Assembly: GCA_024276125.1 (NCBI GenBank)
Contig: JAJRXT010000092.1
Coordinates: 1-32,374 of the forward strand
Direction: 5' to 3'
Length of the DNA stretch: 32,374 nt
Source: a bacterium
GTDB taxonomy: Bacteria; SZUA-182; SZUA-191; JAJRXT01
In this document: in pieces, positions 22,887 through 29,837 of the stretch
Numbering within the stretch: position 1 is the first letter of the stretch
Layout of the letters: each line of letters begins with the position of its first letter
Made by a program: the position numbers and the translations under genes
Notes under the pieces: model-generated
Told to the model about the DNA's origin: nothing
The model's database searches: none
Seen by the model: the letters and a program-made list of their open reading frames with translations, nothing else

Positions 22887-22913
22887 GTTGTCGGATTCTC
22901 AAAATCCGACAAC
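22887..22913. repeat. Perfect 11-bp stem hairpin
   Basis: GTTGTCGGATT-ctcaa-AATCCGACAAC. It stands between DUF3467 and hicB with no T-run; it may be a short dispersed palindrome or processing site. The window's first bases carry a similar AAAATCCGA string. Confidence 0.5.
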
Positions 22914-23029
22914 TAGGCTTACGATGTCAAATTTTTTAATCTGCCCCCCCACTAAAAACATTATAGCTAATTATGCGACTATGCTTATATGGTGAGCATG
23001 GTGCAAATAAATAGTAAATAGAGGAAAAA

Positions 23030-23260
23030 ATGAGTCGGTTAACTTATCGAATTATGTTGCGAGAAGAGCCGGAGGGTGGATATACGGTTTTGGTCCCTTA
23101 TCTGCCAGGTTGTGTTACTTACGGAAAGGATATGAATGAGGCACATATAATGGCGGAAGAAGCTATTATGGCCTACCTTGAAAGTCAAAGAAAACATGGA
23201 GAGCCAATCGTTGATGACAGCCATATTCTTGAAGGAGTTTTAAACTTGGAATATGCCTAA
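23030..23260 (+). CDS. hicB: HicB-like antitoxin, orphaned
   Basis: A 76-residue HicB-type protein: TYRIMLREEPEGGYTVLVPY then LPGCVTYGKDMNEAHIMAEE and AIMAYLESQRKHGEPI. This is the partial RNase H-like fold that neutralises the HicA RNA-cleaving toxin. No added DNA-binding domain is present, as in many short HicB proteins. GAGGAAAA precedes ATG. The last codons overlap ATGCCTAAACTACCG, the usual beginning of hicA, but only 12 codons of hicA remain, so the antitoxin has no local partner. Confidence 0.85.
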   Translation: MSRLTYRIMLREEPEGGYTVLVPYLPGCVTYGKDMNEAHIMAEEAIMAYLESQRKHGEPIVDDSHILEGVLNLEYA

Positions 23261-23291
23261 ACTACCGGTATATAAGATTAGTTGGATATAA
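23253..23291 (+). pseudogene. hicA: hicA remnant (12 codons)
   Basis: The frame MPKLPVYKISWI then TAA overlaps the hicB end by 8 bases, as intact hicA genes do. HicA proteins typically begin MPKLPVLSGKEV; homology stops after MPKLPV. Everything after that, including the dsRBD-like fold and the catalytic His, is missing. The TAA overlaps the ATG of the GT9 gene (TAATG), so a deletion has placed GT9 where hicA continued. Confidence 0.7.
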
Positions 23292-24178
23292 TGTCTATAC
23301 CCAAAATTATTTATTTCCAGCCTTGGGGAGGGTTGGGAGATGTTTTATTATCAACACCCGCCTTATACGCAATAAAAAAAACATACCCTGACGCCTTAAT
23401 TTATTGTAATGATCTGCCTATATATCGTGAGCTGTTAGCCGGTAATCCTTGTATCTACCGTTTTATAAATTCCTATCAGGAATTATTTGACTATTCAGAT
23501 AATAAGCTTAAAGAAATAACCAATGATTTATCTCATGAAAAAGCCATATTTTATCCCTGCTACGGTTCGCTGCGTCCTTCATTAAAATACCCCGCCAAAC
23601 ATGCTATAGAACATATCGCTCAAATGATCGGTATCAAACCGGTTACCCATAAAATTAAAATTAATCTTTCACCCAAAGATGATAAGAATGCCGAATTATT
23701 TATAGATAAAATCGGACGCCCTGTAATTGCTTTTCATGCCGAAGCAATTTGTTCCAAGAACAAACAATGGTATCCTGAACGCTGGATAAAGATAGTTGAC
23801 TGGTTGGGTAATAAAGGGTACAAAGTATTACAACTTGGCAGCCAAAATGAAACCCATATTGCAGGCGCTATAAATATGCTGGGTAAGACAAACATAGCTT
23901 ATGCCATGGCATTAGTAAAGCATAGCGATTATTTTTTGGGTATAGATTCGGTATTTAATCATGCAGCCAGCGCCTTCGGCACAACAGGCGTGGTTTTATT
24001 CGGGGCATCCACTCCTGAAGTTTGGGGTCATAAAGAACACATCAACCTGTACAAGGGGTTAAAGTGTCAACCCTGCATAGACCTGCTGTACGACAAATGT
24101 CAAGCCAGATTTTGTATGCAGCAAATCAGTACAGAGGAAGTCATTAATGCGCTGTCGGAATTATTATGTTTAACATGA
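23291..24178 (+). CDS. Glycosyltransferase family 9 (ADP-heptose:LPS heptosyltransferase-like)
   Basis: A 295-residue GT-B protein of family GT9. Features: IYFQPWGGLGDVLLSTPALY (N-terminal glycine-rich loop GGLGD), AIKKTYPDALIY, then in the C-terminal half VIAFHAEAICSKNKQWYPER (the KxWPxxR acceptor/donor segment), YFLGIDSVFNHAASAFGTTG (the DSxxxHxA nucleotide-sugar motif), VVLFGASTPEVWG, and a Cys cluster LKCQPCIDLLYDKCQARFCM near the end. GT9 enzymes such as WaaC and WaaF add heptose to the LPS core; others act in O-antigen or capsule synthesis. ATG 23291 overlaps the hicA stub's stop. Confidence 0.85.
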   Translation: MSIPKIIYFQPWGGLGDVLLSTPALYAIKKTYPDALIYCNDLPIYRELLAGNPCIYRFINSYQELFDYSDNKLKEITNDLSHEKAIFYPCYGSLRPSLKYPAKHAIEHIAQMIGIKPVTHKIKINLSPKDDKNAELFIDKIGRPVIAFHAEAICSKNKQWYPERWIKIVDWLGNKGYKVLQLGSQNETHIAGAINMLGKTNIAYAMALVKHSDYFLGIDSVFNHAASAFGTTGVVLFGASTPEVWGHKEHINLYKGLKCQPCIDLLYDKCQARFCMQQISTEEVINALSELLCLT

Positions 24179-24224
24179 GTTCGATATAATTGATTTAATT
24201 TATTTGTAAAAGGCAAAACCATGA

Positions 24225-24424
24225 GGAACCTTTTTTGAAAAAAGTGTTCTTAAAACTCCTCCCAAAAACTTTCAATCTAAAGGAATTTGGTTGGCGGCAC
24301 ATCTTATCTTGCAACAATATTTATAGCCGGTATTATTGTGCCGCCAGCCAAATTCCTTGAATTAAAGTTCTTAGGAAGGGGGTTTGGGGGGATAACCCTT
24401 CTTTCAAGAAGGGTTTCCCCCAAG
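24225..24424. repeat. ~200-bp palindromic element between convergent genes
   Basis: Centre: 21-bp arms at 24280-24300 (AAGGAATTTGGTTGGCGGCAC) and 24338-24358 with one mismatch, 37-base spacer. The outer parts are also weakly inverted (AACCTTTTTTGAAAAAAG at the left, CTTTCAAGAAGGGTTTCCCCC at the right). The right part includes a strong hairpin CCCTTCTT-tc-AAGAAGGG inside GGGGG...CCCCC (24386-24421). It lies between the convergent GT9 and TackOD1 genes, where it could act as a bidirectional terminator. Confidence 0.7.
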
Positions 24425-24427
24425 GTT

Positions 24428-25837
24428 TTATCCTTTACAAATAAGTTTATCAATTATAGAGTCAAGTCTATTACCTTCTTTGGGAGCTTGTGCAATCGCT
24501 GTTAGAATTTGATGTTTATTATCATCATAATAATTTTTCAGCTGATTAGTAATACGCAAAGTAACCTGTAGCGCTGTGTTATAATCGGTTTCAGGTGAAA
24601 GTATTAAGACTTTTTCATCAGATAGACTGCTTATTAAGTCGCTGTTTCTTATGCTTTTAAGTAATAGTCCGGCTAGGGATTTTCCAACTGAATCCGATTT
24701 ATTATCTTGTTTTGTGTTTATCTGAAAACTGATTACACACAACGAACGATTTAGACGTTTACAAATATCTAGCTGTAAATTAAAGATTTTCTCAAACAGT
24801 GGGTAACTTATAATCCTATCGCATGTCTGACTAGACAGGCTGTTGGATATTTGCGGCAGGACGACGCCCGTTAGAGCTGTTTTTTTACCAAGCGGGCTTA
24901 GTATATATTCCTTTATTGTAACCAAACCGGCGTCTTTTGGTAAAAATACCTCTCCGCAATTAATACACAAACAATTTACTATTGGTTCGGCAAAGATATT
25001 ATTGCAGCTTTGACAATAAAAGTCCTCCGAGGGTCTTTCATAATCCACGCCAATATGCCGCAGACGTCTTCTGCATTTAGGGCAGACAAGCCGGTTTTCA
25101 TATAAAAAATCATTCTCTGGAGCAATACAGGCACAGGCATAATGATGAAGATTTCTTTGACGGTTTATATGCGGCAGCCGGCACTTTGGACAAACCTCCC
25201 TAAAATTAAGCTGATAATAATCGCAAGTAGGACAAACATGGAGCCGATCATGCGCATATCCTTTAATCAGCTCCAGTTGTTCCAATTCATTAATCCAAGT
25301 AAACTCTTCTCCCGGGGAAACATCTAAAAAAACAGCTAGCCGAGGATAGACATAAGCTTGCTTAGCAGATATAAGTCTTTGAGGAATAAAAGAATTATTG
25401 GGGCGAGTTAATAAATAACGCAAAAAATTCGTTAATTGTTTTTCTTTTAGGCTGAATGTATCGGCTAGCGGCATGAAATTATTTGTTTGTGCATATAATT
25501 TCAACAAAGAATTGATTTTATCCTGAATTTCGGCGGCAGAAAGCGGCAAGAGGGCGGTCTCATCAGCCAAAAGACGATAATACCCTAAATTATCATTTGA
25601 GGTTATGGCGAATATTGGAATTAAAGAAAGATTCTGATGAGAGCGTATTTGTTTCAGCCATTTAATAATAATAGCGCTACTTGCCGCCGCCAGGATAATA
25701 AGCTGGCTGTTTTCAGCTTCGTTTTGCCTTATGCGATTAGAAAATGTTACAGATAAATTTGGAATATTCTTAATAAATACAAAATAGTCCCTCTCTTCTG
25801 CCAGCCCGACCAATAAAGCTTTACAACAATTATTCAT
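24428..25837 (-). CDS. TackOD1 zinc-binding protein with receiver-like N-terminus and degenerate GGDEF
   Basis: About 469 residues. Residues 5-115 look like a receiver-type alpha/beta domain without the phospho-acceptor pattern (LIILAAASSAIIIKWLK, PIFAIT). Residues about 130-315 match the TackOD1 metal-binding domain: AYVYPRLAVFLDVSPGEEFT, WINELEQLELIKGYAHDRLH, CPTC (202/205), CPKC (216/219), CPKC (252/255), CQSC (275/278), C291/C294, and LRHIGVDYERPSEDFYC between. Residues 340-469 are GGDEF-like (RNSDLISSLSDEKVLILSPE), but the signature reads SLSDEK rather than GGDEF, so cyclase activity is unlikely. Perhaps a c-di-GMP-related or protein-binding output. ATG 25837 is chosen over GTG 25849. 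Confidence 0.75.
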   Translation of the reverse strand: MNNCCKALLVGLAEERDYFVFIKNIPNLSVTFSNRIRQNEAENSQLIILAAASSAIIIKWLKQIRSHQNLSLIPIFAITSNDNLGYYRLLADETALLPLSAAEIQDKINSLLKLYAQTNNFMPLADTFSLKEKQLTNFLRYLLTRPNNSFIPQRLISAKQAYVYPRLAVFLDVSPGEEFTWINELEQLELIKGYAHDRLHVCPTCDYYQLNFREVCPKCRLPHINRQRNLHHYACACIAPENDFLYENRLVCPKCRRRLRHIGVDYERPSEDFYCQSCNNIFAEPIVNCLCINCGEVFLPKDAGLVTIKEYILSPLGKKTALTGVVLPQISNSLSSQTCDRIISYPLFEKIFNLQLDICKRLNRSLCVISFQINTKQDNKSDSVGKSLAGLLLKSIRNSDLISSLSDEKVLILSPETDYNTALQVTLRITNQLKNYYDDNKHQILTAIAQAPKEGNRLDSIIDKLICKG

Positions 25838-25910
25838 CTGTCTTCTCACGTTTGTCTTAAGCTCATTTATGTGGGAGAGGGCAAGCCCAATGCTGTTGAA
25901 TTAAGAGAAC

Positions 25911-25995
25911 TGTCATTCTTAAACAAAACGAAACGGAGTGAAGAATCTGTCCCCGTAGGCTGAGAGATTCTTAGGCTTTCAGCCTCAGAATGACA
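25911..25995 (-). repeat. Family-1 palindromic element (B arm left)
   Basis: TGTCATTCTTAAACAAAACG ... GGAGTGAAGAATCTGTCC ... GAGATTCTTAGGC ... CTCAGAATGACA, in the B-to-A orientation. Confidence 0.85.
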
Positions 25996-26049
25996 GACCA
26001 AAAAGGCCTTTTTGCTATATTATGCCATTAAGTTAACAGCATTGATGCC

Positions 26050-26155
26050 TGGCGGAGAGCAATGGCGGTGGATTCGGGGTCATCATTATGTAGTTTTATT
26101 GTATTTAACTGATGTAAGAATATTTATTATATTAGCCCCCCTTAATCCACCCTAC
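26050..26155 (-). repeat. Half copy of family-2 element
   Basis: TGGCGGAGAGCAAT (26050-26063) is the complement of the loop motif, followed by GGCGGTGGATTCGGGGTCAT (central stem) and CCCTTAATCCACCCTAC to 26155. The other half, with its terminal repeat, is missing. Confidence 0.75.
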
Positions 26156-26254
26156 GGTTGTGTTCTTACGATGATGATGCCGTAACTTAAGTCAACAGTA
26201 TTGGGACAAGCCCTGCCTTTTTTTGCTTCGTATGCTGCGGCTTGAATGAGCCGG

Positions 26255-26974
26255 CTAAATACTTTTTACGCTTTGGTACCAGATTACCTTGCCTAAAATA
26301 TAATTTTGCTTATTAGCGGAAAAGATTAGCGGTACATATTCTTTGATATTCTCCGGCATACCCAATAAATATTTCTTTTCACTTTTTAGATATCTAACAG
26401 AACAGATACCGTCATTGTTTTTCAGGGCAACTATTTTCCCGTCCAGTTCTTCAGCATTATTTTGATATGAATCAATGCAGACTACGCCCTTAGGTTCAAT
26501 TTGCGGGTACATACTTAAATCATCAGTCTCAACGGATACACAACGATAACGGTGCTGATCGTATTGTGATTCTAAAAAATTTCCGCTTATTATGGCATAA
26601 TCTATTATATCATTCTGACTAATATATTTGGGATTACTAGCCGCAAACTCAGCGCTTATTATCGGTATAGCTACAAATTCTTTACCCTCAATCTTTTCAG
26701 CTAATTCCTCTTCGCTTTCTTTGCCTGAAAAAATTTTTATCAGCGGTTCTTTACGCACAGGAAGTTCATCATCTCCAGAAAGTAATTCGGTAATAGGAAT
26801 ACCAATACCATCGCAAATCTTAAGCAAGGTGGAAAAGGTTGGATTATTTAATTCATTATTTTCTATTTTGGATAAATACTCTCTTTTAATTCCGGTCTTC
26901 TTTTCCAAGTCAAATTGGGTTAATCCCTTGTTTTTCCTAAGATGTTTTATTTTTTGTCCCAAATAAGCAGCCAC
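26255..26974 (-). CDS. XRE-family regulator with LexA/S24-like C-terminal domain
   Basis: A 239-residue protein. Residues 5-66 form a helix-turn-helix of XRE type (IKHLRKNKGLTQFDLEKKTG, IKREYLSKIENNELNNPTFS). The C-terminal part (about 100-235) is S24/LexA-like: VETDDLSMYPQIEPKGVVCI contains the Ser154-Met pair of the SM motif, and DGKIVALKNNDGICSVRYLK is the strand that normally carries the catalytic Lys, but here Arg194 stands in the VKRL-like position. Autocleavage may therefore be lost, giving a constitutive or ligand-controlled repressor. The start is GTG 26974 with AGGGAG upstream. The palindromic operator candidate at 27007-27047 suggests autoregulation. Confidence 0.82.
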   Translation of the reverse strand: MAAYLGQKIKHLRKNKGLTQFDLEKKTGIKREYLSKIENNELNNPTFSTLLKICDGIGIPITELLSGDDELPVRKEPLIKIFSGKESEEELAEKIEGKEFVAIPIISAEFAASNPKYISQNDIIDYAIISGNFLESQYDQHRYRCVSVETDDLSMYPQIEPKGVVCIDSYQNNAEELDGKIVALKNNDGICSVRYLKSEKKYLLGMPENIKEYVPLIFSANKQNYILGKVIWYQSVKSI

Positions 26975-27006
26975 TTTAGATTCTCCCTTTTTCTCAAAAA
27001 TTAATG

Positions 27007-27047
27007 AATATAGACATGTTCATGCAATTTTAGCATATGCCTATATT
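27007..27047. promoter_or_regulatory. Candidate operator: inverted repeat upstream of the XRE regulator
   Basis: AATATAGACAT (27007-27017) and ATGCCTATATT (27037-27047, the complement of AATATAGGCAT) differ at one position and are about two helical turns apart, 33 bases upstream of the GTG. This spacing fits a dimer-of-dimers operator for the XRE protein, or control of the divergent side. Confidence 0.4.
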
Positions 27048-27182
27048 GTGTCTGTTTAACCGCCGTCTACTGACCAACGGTTTGGTGAACCTTTTTGGTC
27101 AAGAGCGGGGGCTAGCTTTAAAATATAAGTTAATATGTTTTTAAAATCCGAAGTATTAAAATAAAAAAAGATTTATTTTTTA

Positions 27183-27380
27183 CTAATTTTTATTAATTAA
27201 TTTTTTTATCAAGCGATAGGCAATTCGCAAAGATAAAAATGCCCCCCCCGCAATAAATATTACTGCCGCAACATGTATTTGAGCGCTTTTATCAGGACCT
27301 AGCCCGGCAATTCCAAGCGCTATTAAGAATAGCGCCAACAACATTCCTACTAAAAACCTTACAAAATCTCTTGCCTTCAC
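27183..27380 (-). CDS. Small two-helix membrane protein
   Basis: A 65-residue hydrophobic protein: basic start MKARDFVR, helix 1 FLVGMLLALFLIALGIAGL, a short polar turn GPDKSAQIH, helix 2 VAAVIFIAGGAFLSLRIAY and a Lys-rich end RLIKKLINKN. No family recognised. The start is GTG 27380 with TAGGAT about 9 bases upstream. A run of eight G bases (27242-27249) lies inside helix 2 coding sequence (GGA residues), which would shift the frame if it slipped. Function unknown. Confidence 0.6.
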   Translation of the reverse strand: MKARDFVRFLVGMLLALFLIALGIAGLGPDKSAQIHVAAVIFIAGGAFLSLRIAYRLIKKLINKN

Positions 27381-27616
27381 AATTTAATCCTATCCATCCC
27401 ATTAATTTTGGAAGCTGATAACGTATTTAATTTTAATTTTGGTATACAATAAGGTTCTTACCTAACAACGGTCATTTCCAAATGCCTTTATCAATAACCT
27501 TGTTTTTCAAACAGTTAAAATTACATCCCCACTTTAAAGTCACTGCTGGAATGACATCTTGGTGGTTTTTAAAAGAGGTTCCAATGGCTCAGATTATTTT
27601 TTTTGCGCAACATGAG

Positions 27617-28078
27617 TTATTCAATAAATGGCCGGTATGAATAGCGTTTATTCATTGTTCTTAACATGTTGACTACAGTGAGAATAATCTTACGCTGTAT
27701 CTCTGCGCCTTGTTCTAAATCAGATGAAATTATAGTATGATAGTCTTCACGGGTAAGCACGAACAATTGTAAATCCTCAAGCGCAGTAACCCGGGCGGAA
27801 TGCTCCCTGCCATCGAAAAACGACAATTCGCCAAAATATTCCCCTTCCCTAACAACCGCCACCTTTTCCTCACGGCTGTCGTAGCGACTGAGAGGCAGCG
27901 TGACTTCAACTCGTCCGCTTTTTATAAGGTATAGCTTTCCCCCCTTTTGCCCCTGATCAAAAATAACATCGCCATGGCGATAATTCTCTGTTTTCATTAC
28001 ACTGGACAGGCGCTCCAACTCATGTTGGTCCAGCGATTGGAATAATGGAGATTTTTTTAACAAATTAACGGCAATCAT
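27617..28078 (-). CDS. Stand-alone cyclic-nucleotide-binding-domain protein
   Basis: A 153-residue protein consisting only of a Crp-type effector domain: LLKKSPLFQSLDQHELERLS, NYRHGDVIFDQGQKGGKLYL, IKSGRVEVTL, EGEYFGELSFFDGREHSARV. There is no DNA-binding domain. In the phosphate-binding cassette the FGEL part is kept, but the Arg that holds the cyclic phosphate appears replaced (EHSA in place of PRAA), so cAMP or cGMP binding is doubtful. The ATG overlaps the mobB stop (ATGA), and this is the last gene of the lpxD-moeA-mobB operon. Perhaps a sensor or scaffold subunit. Confidence 0.8.
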   Translation of the reverse strand: MIAVNLLKKSPLFQSLDQHELERLSSVMKTENYRHGDVIFDQGQKGGKLYLIKSGRVEVTLPLSRYDSREEKVAVVREGEYFGELSFFDGREHSARVTALEDLQLFVLTREDYHTIISSDLEQGAEIQRKIILTVVNMLRTMNKRYSYRPFIE

Positions 28079-28599
28079 TGTTTCCCTCCCCCCCCTTTTT
28101 TTGTTTGGGTTAGAAATTTTTGCTCGATAAAATCGCTTATTGCAATAAAATTATCCCGACTAAAATATGGGATATTATGGTTATTATTAATAATCTCATC
28201 ACCTATCAAGGCGATTAAATCCTGCCGGTTAAATTGATTCTGACTAATACCTACAGGTAACACCCCTATCTTTGGAGCGCCTTTATTGGAATACCCCTCG
28301 GTTAAGATAATATCCGTTCCATCTGCCAGCTTTTGTATATCTTTTAATGATAATTCCTGCTTGGTATTATTAATAACCGCCCACTTTTTTGCTGAAGAAA
28401 TAAGCACAATATCGGCTTGTGCCTGAGCATAGCGCCAAGTATCTTTTTTTGGCGTATCAATACAGAATCCATGTGCGCTATGCTTTGCCACCGCTATTTT
28501 ATAGCCGCGCTCCTTTAGCTTCGGTATAATACCTTCTATCAGTTGCGTTTTACCGCTGTTTGAATATCCGATTATAGAAATAACCGGTATGTCGCCCAC
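28075..28599 (-). CDS. mobB: Molybdopterin-guanine dinucleotide biosynthesis protein MobB
   Basis: A 174-residue P-loop GTPase. VISIIGYSNSGKTQLIEGII holds Walker A (11-18), followed by YKIAVAKHSAHGFCID, the KDTWRYAQAQADIVLISS segment and DIILTEGYSNKGAPKIGVL, all MobB signatures. MobB assists MobA in attaching GMP to molybdopterin. The start is GTG 28599, whose first base is the last base of the moeA TAG. Near the C-terminus a run of A7G8 (QTKKGGGGK, about 28088-28102) gives a slippage-prone stretch and also serves as Shine-Dalgarno for the next gene. Confidence 0.9.
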   Translation of the reverse strand: MGDIPVISIIGYSNSGKTQLIEGIIPKLKERGYKIAVAKHSAHGFCIDTPKKDTWRYAQAQADIVLISSAKKWAVINNTKQELSLKDIQKLADGTDIILTEGYSNKGAPKIGVLPVGISQNQFNRQDLIALIGDEIINNNHNIPYFSRDNFIAISDFIEQKFLTQTKKGGGGKQ

Positions 28600-29837
28600 T
28601 ATATAATACCCCCGCCGCCAGTAACTGTTTTACAAAGTAATCGCACCTTAACTTCTTGGCCGGCCATGATATATTCCACGTTTTCAGGTATAATCATAAG
28701 ACCATCCGCCCCCAACATAGAAGACAACATTCCCGAGCCTTGCGCTCCTGTCGCGCTGGCATAATAATTTCCTTTTTTGTATTCAAGCTGAACCCGTAAA
28801 TATTTGCGGCGCCCCGGTTTATTCTTGATATCTTCCGTTGCTATTGCCTGTACAAAAACATCTGTTGTATCTTTCCTGCCCAGCATTTTATAAATCAACG
28901 GACGGATAAAGTGTTCAAAAGTAACCATACTGGCAACCGGATTCCCGGGTAGACCGAAAACCAGTCTATTTTCCCACAGACCAAACAAAGTAGGCATACC
29001 TGGTTTTATGGCCACTTTCCAAAATATACGCCTAAAACCCAAACTGCAAAGCGCCTCCTGCACCAAATCATATTTCCCCATGGAAACGCCGCCGGAGGTA
29101 AGAAGTATCTGGCAATCACGGCTTTTATTAATTATTCCGGCCAGTCCCTCTTTATTATCCGACGCTATTCCCAAATATACCGGTTTAGCGCCGGCGCTCA
29201 TAGTCTGAGCTATAAGGCTGTAGCTGTTGCTATTATATATCCTGTTGGTCTTTAGCGGAGCACCCGGCTCTGTCAACTCATCTCCTGTAGCTATTATACC
29301 TACAAGCGGTTGTTTTATGACCGGAACTTTCCTTTTACCACAGGCGGCAAGCAGGCCGATATGTGCCGCCGATAGCTGAGCGCCCTTATTTAATACCCGT
29401 TTCCCCCGGCTTATATCATCTCCGGCCAGCCTAATATGCTCGCCTGATTTTGGCTCTAAATAAAAATTTACGTAATCACCTTCTAAGTCAGTATGTTCAA
29501 TAGGCGTCACAGAATCAGCCCCCGGCGGGATAGCCGCGCCGGTCATAATGCTTATCGCTTCGCCCGATTGCAGATTTTGCTCATTATCCGCGCCGGCAGC
29601 AATCTCTCCGATAAGTCTAAGCCTTACGGGATGTTGCCTGCTTGCCTCTTTTAGGTCGTCTTTTTTTACGGCGTAACCGTCCATAGCCGAATTATCAATC
29701 CCGGGCACATCAAGATCAGCATATATATCACAAGCCAATGTCCTAAGCCAAGCAGAGGATATATCGCAATCCTCTGAGGGCATCTCTTCTTTTACCTGAG
29801 CTAATATCAGTTCTTTTGCTTTTTCTAAGGAAATCAT
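28599..29837 (-). CDS. moeA: Molybdopterin molybdenumtransferase MoeA
   Basis: A 412-residue enzyme inserting molybdate (or tungstate) into adenylylated molybdopterin, the product of MogA. Motifs: DVPGIDNSAMDGYAVKKDDL, GEAISIMTGAAIPPGADSVT, GIIATGDELTEPG, LLTSGGVSMGKYDLV, KVAIKPGMPTLFG, VFGLPGNPVASMVTFEHFIR, and domain IV at the end. Length is normal. The ATG overlaps the lpxD stop by 4 bases (ATGA), and it overlaps mobB by one base. Its partner mogA is 20 kb away and interrupted, which bears on whether cofactor synthesis still works. Confidence 0.94.
   Translation of the reverse strand: MISLEKAKELILAQVKEEMPSEDCDISSAWLRTLACDIYADLDVPGIDNSAMDGYAVKKDDLKEASRQHPVRLRLIGEIAAGADNEQNLQSGEAISIMTGAAIPPGADSVTPIEHTDLEGDYVNFYLEPKSGEHIRLAGDDISRGKRVLNKGAQLSAAHIGLLAACGKRKVPVIKQPLVGIIATGDELTEPGAPLKTNRIYNSNSYSLIAQTMSAGAKPVYLGIASDNKEGLAGIINKSRDCQILLTSGGVSMGKYDLVQEALCSLGFRRIFWKVAIKPGMPTLFGLWENRLVFGLPGNPVASMVTFEHFIRPLIYKMLGRKDTTDVFVQAIATEDIKNKPGRRKYLRVQLEYKKGNYYASATGAQGSGMLSSMLGADGLMIIPENVEYIMAGQEVKVRLLCKTVTGGGGII

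Larger units (their letters stand above)
25838..26254. other. Gene-free stretch of repeats
   Basis: About 415 bases with no gene. It holds a family-1 element (25911-25995) inside an outer inverted pair (CAATGCTGTTGAATTAAG at 25889-25906 versus TTAAGTTAACAGCATTGA at about 26028-26045), followed directly by half of a family-2 element (26050-26155) and another AAGTCAACAGTATTGGG motif (26188-26204). Confidence 0.7.
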
